Shown piece by piece: positions 51,392-63,100 of a stretch of 64,000 nt of DNA. The stretch lies in assembly GCF_900112615.1 (NCBI RefSeq), contig NZ_FOMK01000001.1:1302001-1366000 (forward strand), in the 5' to 3' direction. Every line of letters begins with the position of its first letter. Position 1 is the stretch's first letter. A program made the position numbers and the translations under genes. This stretch comes from Chitinophaga sp. CF118 (GTDB lineage: Bacteria; Bacteroidota; Bacteroidia; Chitinophagales; Chitinophagaceae). A model generated the notes under the pieces. It worked only from the letters and a program-made list of their open reading frames with translations, was not told where the DNA came from and ran no database searches.

Positions 51392-52164
51392 GGAAATTTT
51401 TCGTTTTTAATGAAGTTCTGAATATTTAGCTGCACCTTCTCAGAGCTTACCAGGGAAGTGATTTTATCAACAGCCAGTTGTTGCGTTTCTTCACTGATAA
51501 TCCAGAGGGCAGACATATATTGTTTAAGCGACAGAATAGTGGCGGTATCCAGTCGTGTTAAACGCAACAGATTTTTCCTTACACTATCACTTATATTGGT
51601 AGTCAGTTCATCTGCCAGTCCAATCTGCCAGGCTCTCTCTGCCGTTACTCCCTGCGTGGTAAGGGTGAGCCACATCGCTTTCTGATAACCTATCCTCCTT
51701 ATTAAAAAAGGCAATACGCAGGCTGGTAATAATCCGAATAGTGCCTCAGATAATCCAAAAGTAACTCCGGGATCAGCAATCACTATATCACTGGCTGCAA
51801 CCAAACCAATTCCTCCAGCATTCACCTTACCTTCAACTTTAGCTATAATGACTTTAGAGCAACCGGAAAAATGTTTCAGTAAATTGTAGTAGCCATTAGG
51901 GTCATTCCCTACAATTGCTTCCGCCGAACCTTCGCTTGCAGCATTAAAGTCCATGCCTGTGCAGAAATGATCCGGCAGCCCTTCCAGCACCACCACTTTT
52001 ACCTCTTCATCTGTTTCTACCAGTTGTAATACCTCCATCATTTCCTGCATCAACAGGGCATTCAGACTATTATTAGCTAGGGGTCTGTACATTTGAAGAT
52101 ATAATACCCCTTTCTGGGTACGTATTTTAATACAGCTGTATGTCTGTTCCATTAACTGCATCAT
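51376..52164 (-). CDS. Enoyl-CoA hydratase-like dehydratase ECH1 of the beta-branching cassette (PksH-like)
   Basis: 262 residues, crotonase fold. It dehydrates the HMG-type intermediate formed by HCS. The motifs are DHFCTGMDFNAA at the first oxyanion-hole site, KVEGKVNAGGIGLVAASDIV at the second, and FGLSEALFGLLPACVLPFLI, which is typical of PksH/CurE dehydratases. The start chosen at 52164 forms a TAATG overlap with the HCS stop; an ATG nine bases upstream (52173) is also in frame. Confidence 0.9.
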   Translation of the reverse strand: MMQLMEQTYSCIKIRTQKGVLYLQMYRPLANNSLNALLMQEMMEVLQLVETDEEVKVVVLEGLPDHFCTGMDFNAASEGSAEAIVGNDPNGYYNLLKHFSGCSKVIIAKVEGKVNAGGIGLVAASDIVIADPGVTFGLSEALFGLLPACVLPFLIRRIGYQKAMWLTLTTQGVTAERAWQIGLADELTTNISDSVRKNLLRLTRLDTATILSLKQYMSALWIISEETQQLAVDKITSLVSSEKVQLNIQNFIKNEKFPWEKS

Positions 52165-53408
52165 TATACCCATTTATATATTCTGTGATAATTTTTGATC
52201 TCAGTAAAGATGAGACGGCCTTTGCCTTCCACATGACTGAATGCGCGGGGAAATTGAGAGGAATCTATTTTAAGATCCCTGGTTCCGAATTTTTGTTCTC
52301 CATTCGTTTCAAAGGTATGATGATACTCATCCATTGATAACATGTAACGATCATTCAGATGTTTGGTTAAATTAGATTCACGCAGTTTTTCCTGTGACTG
52401 TGCAGTAACAATACCGCTGTAAAATTCTGAAGAACAGCCGGAGCCATAAGAGAATAAGCCAACCCTTTTAGGCTTATCAAAATCTCCATTATCAATTGTA
52501 CTTGCCAATGCAAGATGAGCTGTTGCCCCCATGATATTCCCTACCCGCTGACAATAAGCCAGTGATGGCTTTACTCTTCTGTTAAAGTCTGCTTCTATCT
52601 GCTCAGTAGCAGCCCGTTTAAACTTACGCATATTGGAGCGATGTGCTCCTTTTACCATTCCTCCAAATGGAGTGTGAAAAGCAAGGTATTCGAAAGTAGA
52701 AACATAGTCAGCTCCTTCTACTCTTTTCTGATATTCCCTGAATGCATTTTCACAACAATCCAGATAAGATAATAATGAAAGATCAGCATCTCCGGCTTCC
52801 TGATCCGGAACCGGCCTGCAGGTATCCATTACTTCATAACCGTAATAACCGTTGGCTCCTTTATCAACCTGGAAAATAACAGGATAATCACTGATGAGCA
52901 TAGCTACTGCCCCAGAGCCGGTGCTGGGTTCAGCAAAAGAAGCTTCCATAGAACCATCTACAAGACTCATCCTGGAAATATCTGTACAGATAACCAATAC
53001 TTTTCTTCCCGGAGAAACCTGGGCATAGATAAAGTTGAGCGCCATCTGAAAACCTGCCGTTCCGGAGTAGCAGGCATTCTTAATCTCTATTAAACGGCAA
53101 TTCCTGTTCAATCCTAAATAATGATGGATATAGGTACTCATAGACTTTCCAAAGTCTATCCCTGATTCTGTGCAGGTGATCACCATATCGATACGATCTC
53201 TCTCTTCCTGTGAAAGTTTATCAATAATTGGCTTTGCAGCATTTACACCATTGGATATAGGGTCCTCATAAGGCATAGGCACCGTTTTTTCTACCATCAG
53301 CAGGTTCTCAAACCTGTCGATATTTAAATTCCTTACCTTCGCCAGTTCAACAACATTCAATGCTGCAGATCCGCAATAAATATTCATAGCCTCTATTCCA
53401 GCTTTCAT
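52164..53408 (-). CDS. HMG-CoA synthase-like enzyme HCS of the beta-branching cassette (PksG-like)
   Basis: A 414-residue enzyme that adds a C2 unit from the cassette's donor carrier protein to the beta-ketone of the growing chain. The catalytic triad is visible: Glu81 in TCTESGIDFGKS, Cys113 in IKNACYSGTAGF and His245 in FHTPFGGMVKGAH. It lies ten bases after the decarboxylating KS gene. Its place among PKS genes, without mevalonate-pathway neighbours, shows that it is the secondary-metabolism type. Confidence 0.93.
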   Translation of the reverse strand: MKAGIEAMNIYCGSAALNVVELAKVRNLNIDRFENLLMVEKTVPMPYEDPISNGVNAAKPIIDKLSQEERDRIDMVITCTESGIDFGKSMSTYIHHYLGLNRNCRLIEIKNACYSGTAGFQMALNFIYAQVSPGRKVLVICTDISRMSLVDGSMEASFAEPSTGSGAVAMLISDYPVIFQVDKGANGYYGYEVMDTCRPVPDQEAGDADLSLLSYLDCCENAFREYQKRVEGADYVSTFEYLAFHTPFGGMVKGAHRSNMRKFKRAATEQIEADFNRRVKPSLAYCQRVGNIMGATAHLALASTIDNGDFDKPKRVGLFSYGSGCSSEFYSGIVTAQSQEKLRESNLTKHLNDRYMLSMDEYHHTFETNGEQKFGTRDLKIDSSQFPRAFSHVEGKGRLIFTEIKNYHRIYKWV

Positions 53409-53418
53409 AACTTTTATT

Positions 53419-54666
53419 TTATCTCTTAATAATAATGGATGTATTTATACCTCCGAAACCAAAGCTGTTATTAACAGCATAACTGATATCTGCAGAAACA
53501 GCCTTTTCTCTTACCCAATTAATCTGAGAGGAAATCGGATTTGTAAGGTTATTATTTACATGCAAAAAACCTTCCTTCATCTGGATAAGGCAGCTGATAG
53601 CCTCCACCAGCCCGGCAGCAGACAAAGCATGTCCAATTAAAGATTTGGTACTGTTGGCGCTTACGCCTTCCAATCCTACAGCCAGTAAGGCCGCTACTTC
53701 CGCTTTATCCCCTGCCAGAGAAGCGGTACCATGTGTATTTACATAATCAATCTGAGCAGCTGTAAGTCCGGCAGATTTCAATGCAGCTTTCATTGCCTTT
53801 TCCTCTCCGGCAGCAGCAGGTTCTGGTCCTCTGCTGGCATCCAGATTTGCGCCATAACCGGCAATGGTTCCATAAGCCTTTCTTTGTCTGTCAGCTGCAT
53901 GCCGGGCAGATTCAAGTATCAGACAACCGGCAGATTGTCCATATACAAAACCGGCATGCCCGGTGTCAAATGGCCGGCAAATCTGTTCGGGAAACTGCCC
54001 CTCATTTATAACGGCCATTGCACCTAATGCGGTAAATCCCTGCCATTCATAAATGGATAATTCCATGAAGGGGGCTACAACTAATACGATATCATATTCT
54101 CCACTGCCAATCAGCCGGCAGCCCTGAATAATACCCATATTACCACTGGCAGAGGCGGCACTGATAGCATGACCTTCTCCGGAGATCTTTAGTATAGCAG
54201 AGATAGCACTCATGCAGTCTGTATCAAAGAAATTGAATCCATAATTCGGATTCATGAATTGCAATTTCTCTCTGCATTTATCCCGTACCACTTCCAGTGA
54301 AGCCTGTTGCGTATTACTGCCCGCCGATACAATAGCTATTCTGTCCGGGCTGATGCCTGCATCCGCCAAACCTGCATCTGCCCACGCTTCCAGCGCACAA
54401 TACACTCCTGCAGATGCACTCCCGGAAATATGCCGCAGACCCTTTGCTTTATCAATCAGTGTTTTATCAAGATTGAGTTCATCAAGTGAAAAATTCTCCA
54501 TTCCTTTCGCCACAGGAAATCTGAATAAACGGTTGCCCTGTTCAAATGTGGCTATTGAGAAACTGGTTGTTCCTTCCCTTAAAGCATCTGTATAACGGCT
54601 CACTCCTATACCAACGGGCGTAATCACCCCCATGCCGGTTACCTGCACCTCATTACCTTCTTTCAT
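53419..54666 (-). CDS. Decarboxylating ketosynthase of the beta-branching cassette (PksF-like)
   Basis: A 415-residue ketosynthase fold in which the nucleophilic Cys is replaced by Ser172 (SAASASGNMG), while the His residues in VNTHGTAS and SLIGHALSAAG are kept. This substitution is the mark of stand-alone KS enzymes that decarboxylate malonyl-ACP to acetyl-ACP for HCS, with no condensation. The start overlaps the ACP stop by four bases (ATGA). Confidence 0.92.
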   Translation of the reverse strand: MKEGNEVQVTGMGVITPVGIGVSRYTDALREGTTSFSIATFEQGNRLFRFPVAKGMENFSLDELNLDKTLIDKAKGLRHISGSASAGVYCALEAWADAGLADAGISPDRIAIVSAGSNTQQASLEVVRDKCREKLQFMNPNYGFNFFDTDCMSAISAILKISGEGHAISAASASGNMGIIQGCRLIGSGEYDIVLVVAPFMELSIYEWQGFTALGAMAVINEGQFPEQICRPFDTGHAGFVYGQSAGCLILESARHAADRQRKAYGTIAGYGANLDASRGPEPAAAGEEKAMKAALKSAGLTAAQIDYVNTHGTASLAGDKAEVAALLAVGLEGVSANSTKSLIGHALSAAGLVEAISCLIQMKEGFLHVNNNLTNPISSQINWVREKAVSADISYAVNNSFGFGGINTSIIIKR

Positions 54667-54905
54667 CGCTGCTGCTTTTGAATAATCAGATCTGCCAGTT
54701 CATTAACGGTCTGTGCACTTACAAATTCAATGCGGGAAACTTCAAGATCCAGCCGCTCCAGCGTGAGCATGATCAATTCTGCACGGTCGATAGAATTTGC
54801 TCCCATGTCTACAAAAGTTTCATCCAGTGAAACGGATCCTTCTGATAGTTCCGGAATAATTTCTACCAGGTTTCCGACAATCAGTTTTACAATTTGTTCT
54901 TTCAT
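54663..54905 (-). CDS. Discrete donor acyl carrier protein of the beta-branching cassette
   Basis: An 80-residue ACP with the phosphopantetheine serine Ser38 in DMGANSIDRAELI, the sequence context typical of AcpK-type donor ACPs. It carries the malonyl then acetyl unit used by HCS. It lies 13 bases after the AT-enoylreductase gene and overlaps the KS gene by four bases. Confidence 0.92.
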   Translation of the reverse strand: MKEQIVKLIVGNLVEIIPELSEGSVSLDETFVDMGANSIDRAELIMLTLERLDLEVSRIEFVSAQTVNELADLIIQKQQR

Positions 54906-54918
54906 ATGGTTCTATTTT

Positions 54919-57147
54919 TTACGCGTTAATAATAGCAAGCATTCCTTTTAATAATTGTGCAGTATCTTCCATCATCTTTATACCAATTTCATCCACATGA
55001 CGGTTGCGCCAGTTTTCCAGGGCAGTCCCTTTAACCCATTGGTTAAAAGCGCCTAATGCAGGACCGGTATGCACCTGAAAATCCACTTTATTTTCTATAT
55101 TACCATCAAACGCAAGCCTGCCGCTATAACCAAAGTACCAACGGAAAACCAATGCCATCTTAATTCTTCCCTGCTGTTCCGCTTTGATAATCTCAGCATT
55201 TTCACCTTTACTGTTATAATACTTTTTCGTTTCCTCCCATATCTCGGCAAGGCTCCTTTTGAAATAATTCTTTTCCAGTTGCTGAATAACTTTTTCAGGA
55301 ATTTCTTCTAAAGAATTATACTGATTATAAAGGGCATATAATTTATTGGCTCTCACAGGAAACAATACTCCTTTCTTCAACACCTGAATCTTTGCTCCAA
55401 TCTCAAACATATCACCCGCAGGTGCATAATCAGTATCCTGCACATTCATATCCTGCAGTATATCTTTTACAGCATCACTTGTACCTGCTTCTACCGTGCA
55501 CTGATTGATAGAACCGGAAAGAATAAAATCTGCCCCCATTACATAAGCACAGGCGGCTGCCTGTGGTGTACCAATTCCTCCTGCCAAACCAACCCTGATC
55601 TTATAACTATATTCTTTTTCAATTTCTTTTCTCAGCTGTTGAATGGCAGGTAACAACACCAGTGCAATTCCACCATCTGTATGTCCACCGGAATCAGCCT
55701 CCACACAGATATCATGACTAACAGGCACAAGCCGGGCAAGCACAGACTGTTCTTCTGTAATTTGTCCATCATCCAGTAATCTCTTCACCAGTTTTTCCGG
55801 CGCAGGACGCATAAATACTTCCGCTACTTCCGGTCTTGAAATTTTGGCGAGTATCTTATGATCACAGATCACTTCACCATTGATTCCTTTTCTCAACCCT
55901 TTCAGCCGGAACAGCACCAACGCAACTGTAATCTGCATAAATGCCGATGCCTCTATATTTTTGATTCCATACTCCATGAACAGTTGAATCGTTTTCAATT
56001 CAAAAGAAGGATCATTCAGATTATGAAGCATATTCATTCCATATGGCTGACCGTTTTTCAACTGTGCCTGAATTTCCCGGATATTCTTTTCTATCTCTGA
56101 AAGAGACAATCCTCCTGTACCCAGAAAGGACATCATGCCGGCATTTCCCATGCGGATCACCAGCTGGCTGGAAGCAATTCCTCTATACATCGCGCCCGCG
56201 AGATAAGTATATTTTATACCATAATCTTCCCGGAACATTTTATTACCCAGGCGCATTGCCAGCGGTACAGTATTATCATTCACAGGTGCAGCCTTTTCTT
56301 CAACAATAGGGGTACAACTACCTGCAATCTCATTTACCATTTTAGTAAGAATCACACTCCCGGTTTCATCATAAGCGGTTACACCTTTTCCCATCAGAAA
56401 ACGTATCGTATCTGTCCATTGAACGGCACTTGAGATCTGTACACTCAGCAAGGATGCTATCTGATCATTTTCGTATGGCCTTGCCGTTACGTTTGAGATT
56501 ACCGGAAGCTGTAAAGGAGAAAATGCAAAATCTTTCAGGAAAACGGCAAATTCTGCAGCAGCAGATTCCATATACCTGGAGTGAAAAGGGGCACTTACAA
56601 ATAACGGAATAATCTTAATCCCACGGCTATCAAAATCCTTTACCACTTTATTAATATCGGCTTGCTGACCAGAGATCACCACTTGTGTGGGTGTATTATA
56701 ATTCGCTACGTCAATGCCGGTGTATCCACCATCCGATAACATTTTCTTCAGGGTTTCTACAGTACATCCCAGAATAGCAGCCATACCTCCTCCCGATGCG
56801 GCAGCCATCAGTGCGCCTCTTTTCTGCACCAGCTTAAGGCCTGTTTCAAAATCAAATGCACCTGCTGCTAAAAGCGCATTATACTCTCCCAGACTATGTC
56901 CTGCCAGGTAAGCTGCATCATTATTACGATGCTGATTATAATATTGCAAAGCATTCACCACAAATAATGCAGGCTGTGTATAAGCGGTATTACCCAGCTT
57001 ACGTTCCGGGTCTTTTACACAAAGTTCTTCCAGATCATATCCTAACAAAGCGGAAGCCTGCTCCGTTTCCCTGCTGAATAATTTAAATAACTCCTTACCC
57101 ATTCCTTTATACTGTGATCCCTGCCCGGGAAACATAATAGCTTTCAT
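54919..57147 (-). CDS. Acyltransferase-enoylreductase fusion of a trans-AT PKS (PksE/PfaD-like)
   Basis: 742 residues from the ATG at 57147 (MKAIMFPGQGSQYKGMG); the frame reaching 57183 overlaps the preceding gene. The N-terminal malonyl-acyltransferase (about 1-285) has Ser85 in AGHSLGEYNALL and SAPFHSRYM. The C-terminal FMN-dependent enoylreductase of the PfaD/FabK type (about 300-742) has YLAGAMYRGIASSQLVIRMG, GGLSLSEIEKNI, IRVGLAGGIGTPQAAACAYV and MGADFILSGSINQ. In trans-AT PKS the AT loads malonyl onto module ACPs and the ER reduces enoyl intermediates in trans. Confidence 0.92.
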   Translation of the reverse strand: MKAIMFPGQGSQYKGMGKELFKLFSRETEQASALLGYDLEELCVKDPERKLGNTAYTQPALFVVNALQYYNQHRNNDAAYLAGHSLGEYNALLAAGAFDFETGLKLVQKRGALMAAASGGGMAAILGCTVETLKKMLSDGGYTGIDVANYNTPTQVVISGQQADINKVVKDFDSRGIKIIPLFVSAPFHSRYMESAAAEFAVFLKDFAFSPLQLPVISNVTARPYENDQIASLLSVQISSAVQWTDTIRFLMGKGVTAYDETGSVILTKMVNEIAGSCTPIVEEKAAPVNDNTVPLAMRLGNKMFREDYGIKYTYLAGAMYRGIASSQLVIRMGNAGMMSFLGTGGLSLSEIEKNIREIQAQLKNGQPYGMNMLHNLNDPSFELKTIQLFMEYGIKNIEASAFMQITVALVLFRLKGLRKGINGEVICDHKILAKISRPEVAEVFMRPAPEKLVKRLLDDGQITEEQSVLARLVPVSHDICVEADSGGHTDGGIALVLLPAIQQLRKEIEKEYSYKIRVGLAGGIGTPQAAACAYVMGADFILSGSINQCTVEAGTSDAVKDILQDMNVQDTDYAPAGDMFEIGAKIQVLKKGVLFPVRANKLYALYNQYNSLEEIPEKVIQQLEKNYFKRSLAEIWEETKKYYNSKGENAEIIKAEQQGRIKMALVFRWYFGYSGRLAFDGNIENKVDFQVHTGPALGAFNQWVKGTALENWRNRHVDEIGIKMMEDTAQLLKGMLAIINA

Positions 57148-57169
57148 ATACCTGATGACTTTAGTGAAT

Positions 57170-60100
57170 TTATAGTTTTGCAATCCATGATGAGCACCAG
57201 GGTTCGTTGATCATTGAGAAATGATCTCCCGCTGATGAAACCATCGTGACTTTATTAAAATAATTATACCAGCTGGTATCCCCATTCTGTTCCCATTTTC
57301 CTCCAAGCAATTGTGAGTTATCCGCTTTTACAAAGCGTAATGGCTGATCCAGTTGTATATCAGGTGTATAATGAGCTGACAGTGATGTATTATACACTTC
57401 CCACATATTCAGAATCATCTGTGCAGGTAATACATTCACTATACTGCAGATGAAAGGCAAACGCTCTAACACCGGCCTGGCAGTCATTGTAGCACACAAT
57501 TGTTCAATGGCTTTTTCATCCGTGGAAATACCACTGAAACTAATCAGACCTTTGAAGTATAATACCATCCGAACAATCTCTTCTTCATCTGAAAGCGTAA
57601 GCGGATTAGTATAACAATCCAGCAGTGTTACCATATCAACACTCCCGATGTGTTTAAGCATTTCATAAATAACAATTCCCGCATAACTGTGCCCCATCAG
57701 TTGGATCTTTCCATTAACAGGTACCTGCGCCATAAGGCTAATGTTATGTTGTGCCATCTCCTCTATAGTCTTATAAGCAGGTGCATCTCCATACATTCCT
57801 TTCATCTGCAAACCATACACAGCACCGCTTCCCGGCAACTGTGCAGATAAATTAAGATATGCTTCAGTTGCCCCAAGTGCTCCCGGTATAATAAAAGTGA
57901 CAGACTCATGATGACCTTCGCGGAGTAAAATAATGTGAGGATCCCTGTCAGATATAACAGTTACTCCCTGTTGCCTTTCTTTGATCAGCAATTTCATTTG
58001 TGAGATTGTATTACGCTTCATAATATCTATGAGTTGTAATGCAATTCCTTCAAATTGCCTGTTAATTCTATCTGCCAGCTGTATCATCAATAATGAATTA
58101 CCTCCCAGTTCGAAAAAGTCATCCGTTACCCCAACTTTTTCTGCACGTAAAAGTTCCTGCCAGATAAGAGCCAGTTCTTTTTCTATTTCATCCTGAGGTT
58201 CAACATACCTGTTTACGTTCAGTGAATGCTGATCAGTTGCCGGTAATAAACTCCTGTCCACTTTTCCATTTTCCGTAAGTGTGATTGCGTTGATGGGAAT
58301 GATCATGGATGGAACCATATATTCGGGCAAATAACATTTTAAATATTCCCGTATAGCCTCTTTATCAAATTCATGTTCAGGAACTACATAACAAGCCAGT
58401 CGTTTATTACGGTTGCCATCATCAATGGCCAGCACTACACATTCGCGTACCAGCGGCGATTGTTGCAATAATGTTTCGATCTCTCCTAATTCAACCCTGT
58501 ATCCATTAATTTTAACCTGACCGTCCTGCCTGCCAAGAAACACGATATATCCGTCAGGATGTTGAAATCCGCGATCTCCGGTTCTATACAATGGCTGATT
58601 GAGCAAAGGATGATACATAAAACTTGCAGCCGTTTTTTCCGGGTCCTTATGATATCCCTTTGCAACACCAATACCCCCGATGTAAATATCTCCGGGTACA
58701 TTCAGCGGAGCCGGAGACAGGCTGCTATCAAGAACATACATGGACTGATTACCTAACGGATATCCATATGGGATACTTTTCCAGGAAGGATCTACTTTAT
58801 CTACCGGATAATAAATAGACCATATTGAACCCTCTGTGGCACCACCAAGACTGATCACCTTACTGCCAGGATTTAATCTGCGTATCCTATCCGGCAGATC
58901 AAGTGGAATCCAGTCTCCACTCATAAAATATAAACGCAAACCGGACAGATCATTTCCTCCTTTTGCCTCCTGATGATCTATTAATAATTTCACCAGTTGA
59001 GGAACGGAATTCCATATGGTTACTCCCGCATCGGCAACATAACGTGACCATGCAGCCGGCGTATATCTTTCACTTTCAGCAGGCAGCACCAGTGTTGCAC
59101 CACATGCAAAAGTGCCGAAGATATCATATACAGACAGGTCAAAATTGAGATCTGAAATACCAAAAATCTTATCGTTTGCCGTGATCCCAAAACGTGCATT
59201 CATATCATATAACGTATTCACAGCACCCCGGTGATCAATCATAACACCTTTGGGTTTACCTGTAGAACCTGAAGTAAAAATGATATAAGCCAATGCTGTA
59301 TCCTGCGTTCTGACAGGTACATATTTCAACTTCTCTCCGGCAAACACCTTTTCATCCAGCAGGATCAATTTAACACCGGGTGGACAATCCACCTTCTCCA
59401 TATACTCTTCCTGCACTAAAACAAACTGCGATTCTGTTTGTATAATCAATTCATTTAACCTTGCAACAGGGAGATTACCTTTAACAGGAATATAGTGCCC
59501 GCCGGCCATTAAAATGCCCAGCACGCCCCATATTTGTTCCAGACTTTTATGTGAAACAATGGATACCGGTGCATTTAATGGGAGCCCTGCCTTTTTAAGA
59601 TAATTAGCTAAGCGGCAGGCCTTATTATGTAATTGCCTGTAAGAGATCTTTTCTCCGTTATATACTACCGCAATATGGTCAGGTGTTTTTTCTACCTGCT
59701 CATCAAATAAACTGGTGAGTGTTTTATGCTGGGGATAAACAACCGCTGTATTATTCCTTTCTACCAACAGATGATGCCACTCTTTTTCCGGTAGCATCCG
59801 GTAATCCTTCAATGCTCCTGTTGGTTCTGACAATATACCGGTAAGCAATTCATGGAAATATTGAAGATGCCGGTGGATAGCAGTAGAGGTAAATGCACCC
59901 TGGTTATATTTAAGTAAAATAACCAGTTCATCGCGCAGATCATGTACCTCCATTGCATATACGAATGCAGTTTCCTGGTAAGGTTCATCCAGTAGTTCAA
60001 CATCGGGGTGAACATTCAGTACGGTATCAAAGATATTCAGATAGGAATAACATACCCCAAACAACTGCTCATCCCCATATCGCTGACTCAGATTCAAAGC

Positions 60101-63100
60101 TGCAACCAGCCGTGGAAAAGGATAGGCTACATGATCTATACTGCTGATGAATGCCTGTTTCATTTCTTTCACCAGTTCATCAAAATGCATAGCAGGCCGG
60201 ATTTTTGTCCGGCTTACCATCATGTTCACATAATAACCGATACTGCGCTCATGCTCTTTTTTAGGTCTTCCTGCCGTAGGGCTCAGCGTTAGAATATCTT
60301 CATTCCCACTCAACCTATAAAGCAATACATTAAAAATGCCCTGCAATAAAATAGAAGAATTGATATTTAATTCTTTTGATCTTTTTTTAAGTAATATCAG
60401 TTCTTCCTTTCCCAGCTGAAGCCTTTCACTGCCAATTCTTCTGTCGGGCGCATCCTTTACAGGATATAGATCATAGGGTAAGGATAACAACGGCAGGTTC
60501 CCCGCCAGCATAGATTGCCAGTATGCAGCACTTTGGTTTCCCTCCCTGCTTCGCAGATATGCCTGTTCCCATGCAGAGAAATCAAAACAGGCCATATCAG
60601 GTGTTAATGGCTGAATTGCAATACCTTTTTCCAGGCTCTTATACTTATCAAAAAATGAAGAATGGAATAAGGTAGCGGAGATACCGTCAAATATAATATG
60701 ATGAATAACAAAAAGAATATACGTTTTGTCCATTGACTGATCATACCTTGTATACGCTCTTACCAAAAGGTCCCGCTCTAAATTAAAAGGTATTCTCAAC
60801 CACTGCTGAAACATTGTTTTTATATCCTGTGTTTCGCCCAGTGTTGCATGATCATAAGATAAAGATGTTAGCTCTTTTTTTATTTTATACGTCAGCACAC
60901 CCGTCTGCGCATCACGAACAATATTAGTGTTCAACACGGGATATTCCTTCAATAACAACGAGAGGGCTTCCCGGAAATTTTCAGGCGACACTTTTCCTGA
61001 CAGCGTAAATGCAACAGGTACATTGTAACTCGTATTACCGGGTTCCAGTTGTTGAATAAACCACAACCCCTGCTGCCCTTCGGACAAAGGATATACGGGG
61101 AAAGCATGATCTTTCTTATTGTTCCATGCCCCCTCCAGCAAATCAAAGAAGGCTCCGAAATTATCTGCACCAAATACCTGCCCTATTCTTATATCCAGCT
61201 CAAGGGTTTCATTAACTTCCCGGATAAAACGAATCACTTTTACCGAATCAAAATTATAATCTACTGGAGATAAAGTCCTGTCAATGTCTGTTAGCTCTAT
61301 ATCAAATATTGTTTTTACAAGCGCTGATAATTGAGCCTGATACCCTGGTGATGTGGCAACAGTATCCGTTACCGGTATGTCTGTAACTTCCGGTTGTTTA
61401 ACCAGATCCGGGATACTACCATTCGCTGATTTGTATTCTTCCAGGATGATGTGTGCATTCACACCTCCTACTGCATAACTATTCAATGCAGCCCTCCGGG
61501 GATAACTACCATTTTTCCAGTATACAGCGTCCTGCTCCAGTAACATTGCATGCCCGGGATCCAGTTCTTTATTAACAGCTGTCAATCCTGGAATGCCCGG
61601 GATTGTTTTATGCTGAAACGCCTTTATTACCTTAATCAGAGAAGCCATTCCTGAAGCCAGTTCGGGATGCCCTACAGTAGGTTTCACGCTGCTGATCCGC
61701 CATTTCTTATCCGGATTAGTGCTTAATTCACTATATGCGTTACTGATAGCACCTACTTCAATAGCATCAGCCATACGGTTTGCAATACCATGTGCTTCTA
61801 CATAATCAATAGTTGCCGGGTTAACTCCTGAGTTAGCAAAACTTCTGCTGATCGCTTCTTTAATACCTTTAGCGCTGGGGGCTTCAAGTGAAAATCCTCT
61901 TCCATCATGATATACCGCACTTCCTTTTATAATGGCAAGAACATGTTTATTATCTTTCTTTGCCTGTTGCAGGGATGTTATGATCAATACTCCGGCACCT
62001 TCGCTCCTTACAAATCCGGCACCATTATCACAAAAACTTCTTGTCAGCTCATCAGGGCTTAACAAGTCCGATAATCCTATAATGGCGTTACCCTTGTAAT
62101 CTTTTTCAGATACCACATTCACACCACCTATAATAGCCTGTTCACACTCACCTAAACGAATACTTTGCAATGCTCTGTGCAATGCTACGTATACGCTTGT
62201 ACAGTAGGTGTTGATCATTTCACTGGGGCCCTTAAGATTCAGCTGGAAGGAAATTTTGTTAGGGATCAGGTAAGCCATATGACTGTCATGGCGCAAACGA
62301 TCCAGATCAGCGTCATCCAGAAATACCTGTTGTGCACCGATAAATACTCCTGTAGTAAGCGCACACAGACCAGTGCCTGTAATATTATAAGTGTGCATTG
62401 CCTGTCCCAGCGCACTAAAGATCAGTTGCTGCTGACGGCTCATGAGCATAAATGCCTCAGGGGTTATGCCCAGCTTTTCTTTATAGATGTCCTGATAAGT
62501 AGCAGAGACTGCTCCATATTGGAAGGATGTTCCAATGGGAGCCCCTTTCATAGATGCGCCTGTTTTTACCTTATTCCAGAGTTCATCCGGATGTTCAGCT
62601 TCTGCAAAAAGTCCTCCCAACGCCACAATGGCCATATCACTGTTATCTGTTATTACCTGCTCTTCAGGGCTTGCAAATCGTACAGGTGTTTCAGTTATTA
62701 TATCAGGCACCTGATTACTGCCCGATTCAACCGCCCTTGCTGCTAACGACAGGATATCCGGATAATTAAAAACATCTATCACTACCAGGGCTGTATGTAA
62801 ACGTTCATTAATCCTGTTTACCAGTTTAACAGCCACGATAGAATCCATCCCATATTGCTGAAAGGGTGTATCTTCTTCTATTCTATCTAAGGGGAGTTTT
62901 AATTCATCTGCTAATATTTCCCGGATCATTCCTACTGCAGCCAGCTGTTGTTCATCCTGCTCGTCTTTATTCCCTGCAGGTATTGTTCCTTTTCCTGGTT
63001 TGCTATTGAAACTTTCAGCCGTTATACCGGCTTTTCCATAAGCCACAATGCCCTGTTGAAAAGTACTTTCCAGTAAAATATCAAAAGCCAGGAGGCCCTG

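Noticed and set aside
50645-52164. Fatty-acid beta-oxidation enoyl-CoA hydratases
   Set aside because: The motifs match PksH and PksI (LSEALFGLLPACVLP; GHGIGGGFVFGLYAD), and the genes overlap PKS cassette genes.
52164-53408. HMG-CoA synthase of the mevalonate pathway
   Set aside because: The gene lies inside a PKS operon with a donor ACP, decarboxylating KS and two ECH genes; the family context is the beta-branching HCS type, and no mevalonate genes are nearby.
59795-61102. Heterocyclisation (Cy) domain before the Cys-type A domain
   Set aside because: The active site is HHIIFDG, the condensation type; no DxxxxD motif is present.
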